The notes under the pieces: model-generated
The model's input: the letters and a program-made list of their open reading frames with translations, nothing else
Told to the model about the DNA's origin: nothing
Databases searched by the model: none
In this document: piece by piece, positions 1 to 9,460 of the stretch
How the letters are laid out: each line of letters starts with the position of its first letter
Position numbering within the stretch: the first letter of the stretch is position 1
Position numbers and translations under genes: made by a program
NCBI RefSeq assembly: GCF_900107125.1
Contig: NZ_FNOU01000003.1
Span: 1 to 64,000, forward strand
DNA length: 64,000 nucleotides
Direction of reading: 5' to 3'
DNA from: Eubacterium barkeri
GTDB taxonomy: Bacteria; Bacillota; Clostridia; Eubacteriales; Eubacteriaceae

Positions 1-2
1 TG

Positions 3-122
3 GCGTTAGCGAACGGCGAACGATAAGCAGGCTAATACAAAATTTCATAAAATATTCCAAATTCTAATCTTTATTTTATGAAATTTTGTAGACGCTCCCC
101 GTGAGCGTTAGCAAATAGCGAA
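3..122. repeat. A+T-rich 19-bp inverted repeat flanked by direct repeats
   Basis: Bases 36-54 and 72-90 form a perfect 19-bp inverted repeat around a 17-base loop. It is flanked by imperfect 18-bp direct repeats beginning gcgttagc at 3-20 and 105-122 (15 of 18 bases agree by eye). The arms are nearly all A and T, so this is unlike an ordinary intrinsic terminator. It may be a small extragenic repeat, or the terminator of a gene lying left of the window. Confidence 0.6.
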
Positions 123-135
123 AGGAGGTTCCCCC

Positions 136-465
136 ATGGAAATCCTGCAAACCATCCTCGACACCGCCGTGGAATACGGCATTTACTTTTTTGAATGTAT
201 CGGTGTAATTGTTCTGATTATTGCTGGAATTCGGGGCGTCATCGGGTATGCTAAAAAATGCCCCTATGTGCGCCTCAATCTGGCCAAGGGCATGGCCATG
301 GCCCTGGAATTCAAGCTAGGTGCTGAAATCCTCCGCACCGTAGTGGTCAGAGAGTGGCCGGAGCTCATCATCGTAGGGGGCATCATCCTCCTTCGGGCTG
401 CCCTGACCTTTCTCATCCATTGGGAAATTAAGAATGAAGAAGAAGAAAAAAAAGGTACCGGATGA
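136..465 (+). CDS. DUF1622 family small membrane protein
   Basis: A 109-residue protein resembling the DUF1622 family of small inner-membrane proteins, whose function is not established. About three hydrophobic segments are visible, near residues 17-35, 50-62 and 75-92, followed by a short Glu/Lys-rich tail that should lie in the cytoplasm. The ATG follows an AAAGGAGG Shine-Dalgarno sequence at 121-128. The last codons (Lys-Gly-Thr-Gly) are the left arm of the terminator hairpin at 448-495, so the gene and its terminator overlap. It faces mnmA tail to tail. No substrate can be inferred. Confidence 0.85.
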   Translation: MEILQTILDTAVEYGIYFFECIGVIVLIIAGIRGVIGYAKKCPYVRLNLAKGMAMALEFKLGAEILRTVVVREWPELIIVGGIILLRAALTFLIHWEIKNEEEEKKGTG

Positions 466-495
466 TCTTCTCACAAAGAATCCGGTACCTTTTTT
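448..495. terminator. Bidirectional intrinsic terminator
   Basis: The arms 448-462 and 481-495 contain GGTACCGGA and TCCGGTACC, bounded by an A run on the left and a T run on the right. It can therefore terminate both the DUF1622 gene (plus) and mnmA (minus). The left arm lies inside the last codons of the DUF1622 gene. Confidence 0.9.
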
Positions 496-529
496 AAAAC
501 CTTTTTCACAGCCTTTTCTACGCATTATC

Positions 530-1618
<1,089 letters not shown>

Positions 1619-2815
1619 CTAGGCCCTTTCCAGCTTTAGAAAGTTCGCCACGGACTGGGCCAGCTCCTTCAGGGCTGCCTCATCCTCAGCATCCGCCCAT
1701 CCCTGAACGCTGACGGTCTGACCAACATGGACGCCCCCAGCCTCTGCCGCAAAAGCCGCAAAGGGCTTTTCTGCGCCACCGCTCCAGCTATAACCGGTAA
1801 AGATTCCCAGCGCATGGTTTTGCAGCTTATTCCCCGCCAGCTTATAAAGCACCGTCGCCATTTTGGGGAAAAGCTGGCCATAATAAGCGGGAGCACCTAA
1901 AAGAAGCCCCTTATACCGCCAGATATCCGACAGAATGTAGGATAAATCCGTTACGGCCACATCGTAAAGCTTGACCGTTTCCACACCGGCATTGCCTAAA
2001 TACTCTGCTAAAAGCTCAGCGCTGTGCTTCGTATTCCCATACATACTGCCATAGGCAATAACCACACCATTTTCCGTTTCAGCATTGGCCATACGGGTGT
2101 ATAAATCTAAAATATACCCGGGGTTTTCCCGCCACACCAGGCCATGGGAAGGACAGATGGTCTTAATTTCCAAGCCTCCCAGCTTTTTAAGGGCCTTAGC
2201 CGCAGGCAGGCGTACCTTCCCGATGATACAGGCAAAATAACGATAAATCTCATCCACAAAATTCTCAACAATATTTTCATCATCAAAAATAACGCCATCG
2301 GTGGCTTTAAAGCTCCCAAAAACATCCATGGAAAACAGAACCTTGTCCTTCTGATCATAGGTCACCATGGATTCCGGCCAGTGGACCATGGGTGTCATAT
2401 GGAAGCTCAGGCAATGGGCCCCCAGCTCCAGAGTATCCCCATCGGCGACGACCTGGATACCATCTTCAATTCCATAGAAATTCTTCAGCATCGGCAGGGC
2501 TTTTTGGTTAGCCACAATGGTCACCTCGGGATAAGCCGCCCGCAGCTCGGAAATCCCACTGGAATGATCGGGTTCCATATGGTTCACCACAAGATAGTTC
2601 ACAGGCTTATCCCCAATAATGGCTTTTATTTTCTCCAAGTAGGTTTCGCATTCAAAATCCTTAACCGCATCAATCACGGCCACTTTTTCATCGTTGATGA
2701 CGTAAGCATTGTAACTAATACCATGATCCAAGGGCCAAAGGCCTTCAAACAACTCCGTTTGGTGGTCATCCACCCCTACCCATGAAATGTCTTGTGTTAT
2801 TTTTTGCGTGTTCAT
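1619..2815 (-). CDS. FprA-type flavodiiron protein (A-type flavoprotein)
   Basis: Soluble flavodiiron protein that in anaerobes reduces O2 to water or NO to N2O. The N-terminal metallo-beta-lactamase-like domain carries the diiron ligand set HxExDH (H79, E81, D83, H84), plus later HWPESM, SMDVFGSF and PSHGLVW ligand regions. The C-terminal flavodoxin domain starts near YGSMYGNT and binds FMN. An in-frame GTG lies 15 bases upstream at 2830, but gaaagga sits 6 bases before the ATG at 2815, so the ATG (398 residues) is preferred. It sits in a run with mnmA, a DUF308 membrane protein and a C_GCAxxG_C_C protein. An oxidative or nitrosative stress role is inferred from the family. Confidence 0.94.
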   Translation of the reverse strand: MNTQKITQDISWVGVDDHQTELFEGLWPLDHGISYNAYVINDEKVAVIDAVKDFECETYLEKIKAIIGDKPVNYLVVNHMEPDHSSGISELRAAYPEVTIVANQKALPMLKNFYGIEDGIQVVADGDTLELGAHCLSFHMTPMVHWPESMVTYDQKDKVLFSMDVFGSFKATDGVIFDDENIVENFVDEIYRYFACIIGKVRLPAAKALKKLGGLEIKTICPSHGLVWRENPGYILDLYTRMANAETENGVVIAYGSMYGNTKHSAELLAEYLGNAGVETVKLYDVAVTDLSYILSDIWRYKGLLLGAPAYYGQLFPKMATVLYKLAGNKLQNHALGIFTGYSWSGGAEKPFAAFAAEAGGVHVGQTVSVQGWADAEDEAALKELAQSVANFLKLERA

Positions 2816-2831
2816 AAAATGTCCTTTCACT

Positions 2832-3452
2832 CTATTCTACTTTATAATCCGTAAATCCTGCATTGGCCGCCTGAATCTGCTTCAAGGCCTTGTGCATACT
2901 CAGGGAACGGGTAATGGTAAAAATCCCCATAAGCCCTAGTAACACCCCGAGAATCAGCAGAAAGACAGCGGCAAAACCAACGGGATTCCAAAAGGCAAAA
3001 AATCCGAAAGCTGCCAATAAAATCCCTAAAATAACCATAATCGCCTTCCACCAGCCCTCGGTTCGAAACCCAATGGCGGTAACGGTAATCCCAATAGTAA
3101 TGGAAAAAAAGCCAACGATCATGGAAAAGAAGGTCAAAATAAGGCCGGGCATCAGCAAAAACATCCCTCCGATCAAAAGGTCAAGGATTCCCCGTCCCAC
3201 TGAAAATCCGCCATCCACCCCAAAGCGTGCTTTGTAAATAAAATGGCAGAGGATGTAGGTCAGCCCCATGGCCACCCGATAAATCCCAAAGGCCATCACC
3301 AGAATGGGCAGGGTAACCCCTGGCCAGAAAAGGGTGAGGCCCCCCAACACCAGCAGACCGATCCCCTCGATGAGCATCATCCACCACTTGCCATAGGCTT
3401 TTTCCAATAACAGCATCCCCAAAGAGGGCGCGTCTGCATTACGATTTTCCAT
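2832..3452 (-). CDS. HdeD/DUF308 family membrane protein
   Basis: A 206-residue integral membrane protein built of repeated short hydrophobic segments with Gly-rich turns (for example LIEGIGLLVLGGLTLFWPG and VILGILLAAFGFFAFWNPVG). This is the pattern of the DUF308/HdeD family, with about six transmembrane segments. HdeD is linked to acid resistance in enterobacteria, but the role in Firmicutes is unknown. The ATG follows ggaggtccgtt. It lies 17 bases upstream of the chosen start of the flavodiiron gene and 10 bases downstream of the C_GCAxxG_C_C gene, so it is an operon member. Confidence 0.85.
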   Translation of the reverse strand: MENRNADAPSLGMLLLEKAYGKWWMMLIEGIGLLVLGGLTLFWPGVTLPILVMAFGIYRVAMGLTYILCHFIYKARFGVDGGFSVGRGILDLLIGGMFLLMPGLILTFFSMIVGFFSITIGITVTAIGFRTEGWWKAIMVILGILLAAFGFFAFWNPVGFAAVFLLILGVLLGLMGIFTITRSLSMHKALKQIQAANAGFTDYKVE

Positions 3453-3462
3453 AACGGACCTC

Positions 3463-3909
3463 CTATGCGTCCTTTCTCTGTCCCTCTAAAAGGGCAATCA
3501 CCTCTTGAAGAACTTTAAAGCTTCGCTCCTTCACCGGATTGCAAGCAGTCACTTCATCCCGATGAAGGGCCTTAATGGTCTCACAATCCATCCCTCCAAA
3601 TTCTTTGGTGAAGGCATCCACCAGAAGCTTTGCTCCCTGCTGTACCTTTTCCTGGGTACTGGGGCGGTCCTCGGCGTACTTGGCACTGAGGGCTGCCAGA
3701 GCCCCGATAAAGGCCCCACAGGTCTTTCCGGAATAAAATCCCCCGCCAAAGCCTGTCATTAGCTTAAAATCTTTTTCTGAAAGGCCCAGGTTGTATTCTG
3801 CATTGGCAGTCCGCAGCAGTACCTCCGCGCAATTCATATGAAAAAGAGGCTGTCGCTCCACCGGTTGATCTTTTCCAAAATTGTTATAAACATCGATATA
3901 TCGTACCAT
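3463..3909 (-). CDS. C_GCAxxG_C_C family putative redox protein
   Basis: A 148-residue protein with the spaced cysteines that name the C_GCAxxG_C_C family: MNCAEVLL, GKTCGAFIGAL, MDCETIK and a final ACNP. Family members are thought to bind a metal or redox cofactor in anaerobes; the reaction is unknown. The central motif reads TCGAFIG, a modest departure from GCAxxG. The ATG follows ggagga. This is the first gene of a minus-strand run with DUF308, the flavodiiron protein and mnmA. Upstream, TTGGTA with TATTAT/TATAAT-like sequence gives a plausible promoter divergent from pepD. Confidence 0.88.
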   Translation of the reverse strand: MVRYIDVYNNFGKDQPVERQPLFHMNCAEVLLRTANAEYNLGLSEKDFKLMTGFGGGFYSGKTCGAFIGALAALSAKYAEDRPSTQEKVQQGAKLLVDAFTKEFGGMDCETIKALHRDEVTACNPVKERSFKVLQEVIALLEGQRKDA

Positions 3910-4046
3910 ATCATTTCCTCCATACGTATATTAACCTTATTATAATACAAGAAGGGCAATGTTTACCAATAAATCTTAAGCTTTTAACCAATAACAAAGA
4001 ATAAAACGGTATACTAAAACAATAAAAAAAGAAATGAGGCAAAATT

Positions 4047-5501
4047 ATGGAAAAAATACTTGCCGGTTTGACGCCGAAAGACGTTTTTGAACAATTCGAA
4101 GCCATTTGTGGGATTCCCCACGGCTCCTATCATACCCATGCCATCGCCGACTATTGTGAAGCCTATGCAAAGGCCAAGGGCTTAAGCTGTCTTCGGGATT
4201 CGGCCAATAATCTGATCATCACGGTACCAGCCTGCCCTGGTTATGAGGACAGTGCCCCGGTGATCTTCCAGGGACACATGGACATGGTCTGTGAAAAAAC
4301 GCCGGATTCCACCTTTGATTTTGATACAGATGGCCTGAAGCTGGTAGTGGAGGATGGTTATATCCATGCCACGGATACCACCCTCGGCGGGGATGACGGC
4401 ATCGCCATCGCCATGGGACTGGCTCTGATGGCGGATTCCAGCATCCCCCATCCCAAACTGTACCTTGTCTTTACCACCGATGAAGAGGTGGGAATGGGCG
4501 GTGCCACAGCCCTGGATTTATCCCCGATAGCCGATGCCACTTCCATGATTAACATGGATTCTGAGGAAGAGGGCATTTTCATTACCGGATGTGCCGGTGG
4601 TGCCTTTGCCCTCTGCTCCTATCCCCTACGGTGCACCAAGGCCAAGGGTCTGTGCACCACCATCAAAGTATCCGGGCTGGCCGGTGGCCACTCCGGTACT
4701 GCCATCCAGTATTTTGGAACCAACGCCAATGTCCTCCTGGGGCAAATTCTCTTCCAGCTCAGCAAAACCCTGGATTACAGCATTATCCGTTTAAATGGCG
4801 GGAGCAAGGATAATGCCATTCCCCGGGAAGCCCAGGCTGATATTCTCATTGGCCCCAATGAAAAAGCTCTGATCACTGAAAAAATTGCGGAGCTGGCCGC
4901 CACCTTCACCCGAATCACCGGGAGTATCGACAGACAACTGTCCATTACCGCCGAATTTGGGGATATCCGGGAATATGAGGTCTTTGGCCGGGATTCTGAA
5001 GAGCTGGCCATTTTTGTCCTAATGAACAGCCCCAATGGTGTCATGTCCATGAACCATATCCAGAAAGGTCTGGTGGATACCTCCCTCAATCTGGGAATCA
5101 TGCGCACCGACGGCGATTGTCTGAGCTTAAGCTTTGCTGTCCGGAGCAATCAAACCGCCTCCCGGGAATTCCTGACAGACCGCCTTTGTGCCTTTACCCG
5201 ATACCTCGGGGGCACCGCCTCAGTTTCCGGTGTCTATCCTCCCTGGGAGTATCGCACGGATTCCCCCCTGCGGGACCTGGCAGTGGCCAAATATACCGAA
5301 ATCTACGGTAAGCCCCCTGTGGTGGAAACCATCCACGCCGGTTTAGAATGCGGGATTATTGCGAGCAAGCTTCCGGATTTAGACATCCTGGCCATGGGCC
5401 CGGATATCCTGGATATCCACACCACCGAGGAACGTATGGAGATTGCCTCTGTACAGCGAACCTGGAAATTTTTGCTGGCTATCCTCAAATCCCTGAAATA
5501 A
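4047..5501 (+). CDS. pepD: Aminoacyl-histidine dipeptidase (M20C family PepD)
   Basis: Cytosolic metallo-dipeptidase acting on Xaa-His and other unblocked dipeptides. The 484 residues match the M20C family. Zinc-site motifs are visible in order: FQGHMDMV, LGGDDGIA, the catalytic FTTDEEVGM and NMDSEEEG, with a C-terminal HAGLECG. A lid (dimerisation) domain lies between about residues 200 and 380. The ATG follows gaaatgagg, and a TATACT hexamer lies about 30 bases upstream. It is a single plus-strand gene ended by the hairpin at 5507-5548. It probably recycles dipeptides for nutrition. Confidence 0.96.
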   Translation: MEKILAGLTPKDVFEQFEAICGIPHGSYHTHAIADYCEAYAKAKGLSCLRDSANNLIITVPACPGYEDSAPVIFQGHMDMVCEKTPDSTFDFDTDGLKLVVEDGYIHATDTTLGGDDGIAIAMGLALMADSSIPHPKLYLVFTTDEEVGMGGATALDLSPIADATSMINMDSEEEGIFITGCAGGAFALCSYPLRCTKAKGLCTTIKVSGLAGGHSGTAIQYFGTNANVLLGQILFQLSKTLDYSIIRLNGGSKDNAIPREAQADILIGPNEKALITEKIAELAATFTRITGSIDRQLSITAEFGDIREYEVFGRDSEELAIFVLMNSPNGVMSMNHIQKGLVDTSLNLGIMRTDGDCLSLSFAVRSNQTASREFLTDRLCAFTRYLGGTASVSGVYPPWEYRTDSPLRDLAVAKYTEIYGKPPVVETIHAGLECGIIASKLPDLDILAMGPDILDIHTTEERMEIASVQRTWKFLLAILKSLK

Positions 5502-5506
5502 AAAAG

Positions 5507-5548
5507 AGACAAGGTGTCCTGCATGAGGATTCCTTGTCTTTATTATTT
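5507..5548 (+). terminator. Intrinsic terminator of pepD
   Basis: Arms AGACAAGG (5507-5514) and CCTTGTCT (5532-5539), followed by a T-rich tract, start five bases after the pepD stop codon. Confidence 0.85.
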
Positions 5549-5554
5549 TTTGCC

Positions 5555-5629
5555 TCAAACCAGCAGTGCCATGAAAAGCCCCAAGAAGCCCACCATCCCA
5601 ATGCCAAGCAGTTTATCATATTTCATCAT
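5555..5629 (-). CDS. Candidate 24-residue single-pass membrane micro-protein
   Basis: A very short reading frame starts with two ATG codons and encodes MMKYDKLLGIGM, then a hydrophobic stretch VGFLGLFMALLV, and stops. It has a charged N-terminus and about 18 hydrophobic residues, a typical small membrane peptide. An AAAAGGA Shine-Dalgarno sequence ends about 8 bases before the first ATG. An alternative ATG at 5638 is too close to that site. A TATACT hexamer lies about 20-25 bases upstream. It sits between the metH 3' region and the pepD terminator and is transcribed opposite to pepD. No family is recognised. Coding status rests on the start region and composition only. Confidence 0.5.
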   Translation of the reverse strand: MMKYDKLLGIGMVGFLGLFMALLV

Positions 5630-5730
5630 GGTCACCATCCTTTTAAGTTTAGACATAGTATAACCAAGAAATACAAACTGAGTATGTCGAAAGCGTAATA
5701 TTTTTTGATACAAATTCAAATAAACTATTG

Positions 5731-5766
5731 CCAATGTAACAAGCCCTTCCTTTTTTGTTACATTGG
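5731..5766. repeat. Perfect 12-bp inverted repeat downstream of metH
   Basis: CCAATGTAACAA (5731-5742) and TTGTTACATTGG (5755-5766) form a perfect hairpin with a 12-base loop, starting 22 bases after the metH stop. The downstream minus-strand sequence is only moderately T-rich. It is either a weak metH terminator or a binding palindrome. Confidence 0.6.
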
Positions 5767-5788
5767 ATACACGTCCTTCAATTCTCCT

Positions 5789-8152
5789 CTATTCTCCAAA
5801 GACCATTCTTGCAATTTCCACTCCGGCCCGGGCATCCTTACCGTAATAGTCTGCCCCGATGGCCTGGGCATATTCCGGGTTAAGAACAGCCCCTCCCACC
5901 ATAACCTTGACCTGGGGACACTGGGACCGCAGCAGGGCAATGGTGGTTTCCATATTCTTCACGGTGGTGGTCATTAAAGCGCTAAGGCCTACCAGACGGA
6001 TATCATTCTGGGCTACGGCTGCTGCAATGGTTTGGGCTTCCACGTCCTTACCCAGATCCACCACCTGATAACCGTAGTTTTCTAAAATAACCTTGAGAAT
6101 GTTCTTTCCAATATCGTGAACATCGCCCTTAACCGTAGCCAGGAGGATGGTGCCCTTAACAACCTGCCCCTCCTGGCCAAGCTGCTCTTTGATGACGGCA
6201 AAGGCATTCTGAACCGTTTCCGCCGCAAAAATCAGATTGGGCAGGAAGGCCTCTCCCGTTTCAAAGGCCTTCCCCACCTGGTCCAATCCAGGAATCAGGT
6301 GGTCATTAACCACCACCATGGGCTCTAATTTCTCCAAAAGCCTTCGGGTGGCGGTTGCGGCCTCGTCCTTACGCCCCTCCACTACGATGGTGGTGAGATC
6401 TGGCTGTTCTGTTTCCAGAGAGGCGGTTTTCGCCTCCGTCTTCCGGTTCTGGCTGTCCCGAATATATTCAAAGCAGTTTTCATCCAACCCGTTCAGGGCC
6501 CGGGTGGCGGCAATGGCCTCCATCATCCCGGCGTCACCAGGGTTTAAAATGGGGGTGTTTAGCCCTGCCTCCATGGCCATCACCAGGAAGGTCTTATTGA
6601 TAAGCTCCCGGTTGGGTAGGCCAAAGGAAATATTGCTGACTCCCAGCACTGTGGGGACACCGAAGCGGCGGCCCACTGCCGACACAGCGTCCAGAGTGGA
6701 CCGGACCCGGTCCTGCTGGGCGGAAGCGGTTAGGCACAGGCAATCAATGAGGATATCGGATTGGGGGATTCCCACTGCCTGGGCGGCAGTGATCATTTTC
6801 TCAGCGATGGCGATGCGCTGGTCCGCCGTTTCAGGGAGCCCGCCATCATCCAGGGTAAGGCCCAGGACACAGGCCCCATATTTCTTGGCCAGGGGCAGGA
6901 TGGCCTCCAGGGAGGCGTCCTCCCCATTGACGGAATTGATAATGGGCTTGCCGTTGCAGCTGCGCAGCGCAGCTTCCAGCACTTCAGGGTCAGTGCTGTC
7001 AATCTGCAGGGGAACATCCACAATCTGGCTGACGGCCTCTACCGCCTGGGCCATCATGGCCACCTCATCGATTTCCGGCAATCCCATGTTAAGATCCAAT
7101 ATATGGGCCCCCTGATGGACCTGGGCCAAGGCCAGCTTCTTCACCACCGACAGGCCTCCGGCCCGGAGGTCTTCTTTTAGCGGGGCACTGGCGCTGGGAT
7201 TGATACACTCCCCAATGACCCGGATATCTTCTCCCAGGACCAAGGTCCCGGTGGCTGTGGCCACCCGGGTCTGGGGCTTTCCCTTGGGGGGTATCAGGGG
7301 AATGGCAGCCGTTGCTTCAATGGTTTTTTGAATATATTCTGGGGTCGTTCCGCAGCATCCCCCCAGAATGGTCCCCCCAGCCCTGGCAATCCGGGCCATA
7401 ATCCCTGCAAATTCATGGGGGGTGATGTCATAATGGGTCTCTCCTGCCACCATCCGGGGAAGCCCTGCATTGGGCTGAACCACTAAGGGCAGGCGGGTGA
7501 CATCCAATAGGGCCTCGATGATCGGGAGCATGCGGTCCGGTCCAGTGGAGCAGTTAATGCCTATGGCATCCACCCCCAGGGCTTCCAAAATGGTCACCAC
7601 CGTCAGGGGATCTGAACCCGTCAGGGTCCGGCCATTCTCCTCATAAGTCATGGAGGTAATAATGGGCAAGGCACAGCTTTCCTTGGCCGCCAGTACAGCT
7701 GCCCGGGCTTCGTAAATATCCGTCATAGTTTCAATGAGGATTAAATCCACCCCGGCAGCTGCTCCGGCGGTAATGGTCTCCTTGAAAATAGCCACAGCCT
7801 CTTCGAAGGGTACATCCCCCAGGGCTCCAATAAGAGCCCCGATGGGACCGACATCCAGAGCAACGAAATCCGGTTTCTGGTCCCGGGCAATGGCCACCGC
7901 CGCCTGAACCAAAGTCTCCACAGATAGATTACTGCCCCGAAGCTTATAGCGATTAGCCCCAAAGGTATTGGTCACCAGGATATTGGACCCAGCGGCCACA
8001 TATTCTCCCTGGATTTCCCCTATAATCTCGGGATGGGTGAGGTTCAAAGTCTCGGGGATGGTGGGAATATCCGCCACCCGCTGTTGGATGAGGCTGCCCA
8101 TTCCACCGTCCAGATAAAGCCGCTGTTGTTTTAAACATTCTTTAAAATTCAT
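5789..8152 (-). CDS. metH: Cobalamin-dependent methionine synthase, short form without activation domain
   Basis: Transfers the methyl group of methyltetrahydrofolate to homocysteine through enzyme-bound cobalamin. Domains in order: homocysteine S-methyltransferase with zinc cysteines (GINCSTG near residue 200 and GGCCGTTP near 270), pterin-binding domain (IRVIGECINP onward), helical cap, and a B12-binding domain with DVHDIGKN (cobalamin-ligand His near residue 679), SALMTTT and GGA. The C-terminal AdoMet-binding reactivation domain of the E. coli enzyme is absent, as in many Clostridia. A GTG at 8167 opens the frame, but ggtga sits 8 bases before the ATG at 8152, which is preferred (787 residues). 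It has its own promoter and appears monocistronic. Confidence 0.95.
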   Translation of the reverse strand: MNFKECLKQQRLYLDGGMGSLIQQRVADIPTIPETLNLTHPEIIGEIQGEYVAAGSNILVTNTFGANRYKLRGSNLSVETLVQAAVAIARDQKPDFVALDVGPIGALIGALGDVPFEEAVAIFKETITAGAAAGVDLILIETMTDIYEARAAVLAAKESCALPIITSMTYEENGRTLTGSDPLTVVTILEALGVDAIGINCSTGPDRMLPIIEALLDVTRLPLVVQPNAGLPRMVAGETHYDITPHEFAGIMARIARAGGTILGGCCGTTPEYIQKTIEATAAIPLIPPKGKPQTRVATATGTLVLGEDIRVIGECINPSASAPLKEDLRAGGLSVVKKLALAQVHQGAHILDLNMGLPEIDEVAMMAQAVEAVSQIVDVPLQIDSTDPEVLEAALRSCNGKPIINSVNGEDASLEAILPLAKKYGACVLGLTLDDGGLPETADQRIAIAEKMITAAQAVGIPQSDILIDCLCLTASAQQDRVRSTLDAVSAVGRRFGVPTVLGVSNISFGLPNRELINKTFLVMAMEAGLNTPILNPGDAGMMEAIAATRALNGLDENCFEYIRDSQNRKTEAKTASLETEQPDLTTIVVEGRKDEAATATRRLLEKLEPMVVVNDHLIPGLDQVGKAFETGEAFLPNLIFAAETVQNAFAVIKEQLGQEGQVVKGTILLATVKGDVHDIGKNILKVILENYGYQVVDLGKDVEAQTIAAAVAQNDIRLVGLSALMTTTVKNMETTIALLRSQCPQVKVMVGGAVLNPEYAQAIGADYYGKDARAGVEIARMVFGE

Positions 8153-8182
8153 TGTTATGATCACCACTATCTTTGAATTTCG

Positions 8183-8210
8183 ATTTTAATTGAATTTTTT
8201 CCGCTTACAA
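8183..8210 (-). promoter_or_regulatory. Sigma-A promoter of metH
   Basis: On the minus strand TTGTAA (8205-8210) and TAAAAT (8183-8188) are separated by 16 bases, about 30 bases upstream of the metH start. The -35 box lies in the U-run side of the preceding gene's terminator. The leader is too short to hold a riboswitch. Confidence 0.65.
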
Positions 8211-8242
8211 AAAAGCCACTTCGATTCAATGAAGTGGCTTTT
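8207..8242 (-). terminator. Intrinsic terminator of the bactofilin-like gene
   Basis: Arms AAAAGCCACTT (8211-8221) and AAGTGGCTTTT (8232-8242) surround a 10-base loop. On the minus strand they are followed by a T run, 62 bases after the stop at 8305. Confidence 0.9.
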
Positions 8243-8304
8243 AAGTATAACAAATCCGCATTGTGTATACAAGCTTTTTCTAAAAAACATCCTTCAATTG
8301 CCCA

Positions 8305-9414
8305 TCATTCCTGGACTTCCGGTTGAGACTTCATCTGACGCCAAACCACCTGGACAAGCCACCCAAAGGTATACATCATGGCGGCAAAGGAAACCAAGCC
8401 GCTGATGAAGGGAATGATCTTCACCAGACTCAGAACCCCAGCCCCTAAAAGGGAGGCTCCCCAGATATTCCACTTCGGAAGAACCAGCCGACCCAAAGAA
8501 GCCCCGGCAAAGGCGATGGAAATCATCCCCACCGCCGCAGTAAACAGGGCGAGGATGCCGACAATGGGCAAACCAATAAAAGTGATGCAGAGTAAAATCA
8601 GGCACAGGGGTAAAGACAATAACGCGACTAAGCCGGAGACCCACAAAGGAATGGGACGGTTGACCATCATGGATTTTGCATCCTCCAATCCCCGACTGAG
8701 AACCAAGCACAGCAGTGCGGCAATGGCCAGGTTGGCCACGAGCCAATACCCGGTGGCGCTTACACGTCTTGCAATGACACTCCCCACCGAAGGTTTTGCC
8801 GTGGCTGTTTCTGTCTGGGGCTTAGTATACTGCAAATCCCCCACCACAGCCGTTGCGGCAATCTCAGGCTTTTGAGGGGCTTCCACCCTTAGAGTCCCCG
8901 TAACCTTGGCATTTGGCCCCAGAGAAACTTTCTCCGCCGAGATCAAGGCATCGCCCTTGATCTCGCCATTAATGACAACCCTTTCCCCATAAAACTGACC
9001 CCCCCGGCATTCGCCATCCAGGGTGATGTTATTCCCCGCAGCGTAAATCCCCGAGGCCTTGGTCCCGGCACCCAACTCGATGCCGTATCCTGCAACAGTG
9101 ATGTTCGCCCCTGCTGTTGCATTTTCAATCACAATATTCTGTCCAGCCGCCCGGATACTGCCTCCCGTTGTCGTACCGCTGATATTGATGCTTTGACCAA
9201 TGATAAAGGCATCGGCACCAATACTGGCATTTTTCAGGGTCAGGCTTTGACCGGTCCAAAAATAATCCTTTTCGATTTGAATCCCACTCTCCTGGGATGT
9301 GCCGCTAAAGGTATTCCCCGCCGTGTCCGTTTCTGATTCTGCTAAAACTGTTGGTAATAATCCAAGCAGAGCAACTGCCACCACTATGACGATGGTACAC
9401 ATTCTTTTTTTCAA
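8305..9414 (-). CDS. Secreted/membrane protein with bactofilin-like beta-solenoid and C-terminal membrane domain
   Basis: A 369-residue protein. An N-terminal signal peptide (KKRM followed by a hydrophobic stretch ending TVLAES) is followed by a Gly/Ala-rich region of short repeats such as GADAFIIGQSINISG, AAGQNIVIENATAG and GEIKGDALISAEKV. This resembles the polymer-forming beta-solenoid of bactofilins. After a Pro/Thr-rich linker there are about four or five transmembrane segments to the end. The start chosen is a TTG at 9414, because AAGGAGG lies 8 bases upstream; the ATG further upstream (MEFQKED) would place charged residues before the signal peptide. The gene has its own promoter and terminator. 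Function unknown; an envelope-anchored scaffold is an inference. Confidence 0.75.
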   Translation of the reverse strand: MKKRMCTIVIVVAVALLGLLPTVLAESETDTAGNTFSGTSQESGIQIEKDYFWTGQSLTLKNASIGADAFIIGQSINISGTTTGGSIRAAGQNIVIENATAGANITVAGYGIELGAGTKASGIYAAGNNITLDGECRGGQFYGERVVINGEIKGDALISAEKVSLGPNAKVTGTLRVEAPQKPEIAATAVVGDLQYTKPQTETATAKPSVGSVIARRVSATGYWLVANLAIAALLCLVLSRGLEDAKSMMVNRPIPLWVSGLVALLSLPLCLILLCITFIGLPIVGILALFTAAVGMISIAFAGASLGRLVLPKWNIWGASLLGAGVLSLVKIIPFISGLVSFAAMMYTFGWLVQVVWRQMKSQPEVQE

Positions 9415-9460
9415 CGCCTCGTCCTCCTTCTGAAATTCCATTCGGTCTTTCTTTAAGATT

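Noticed and set aside
2144-2785. Plus-strand open frame of 213 codons opposite the flavodiiron gene
   Set aside because: The minus-strand gene carries all flavodiiron motifs, so this is a shadow frame.
6237-7115. Plus-strand open frame of 292 codons opposite metH
   Set aside because: Antisense shadow of the conserved MetH pterin-binding region; no ribosome site or protein-like composition.
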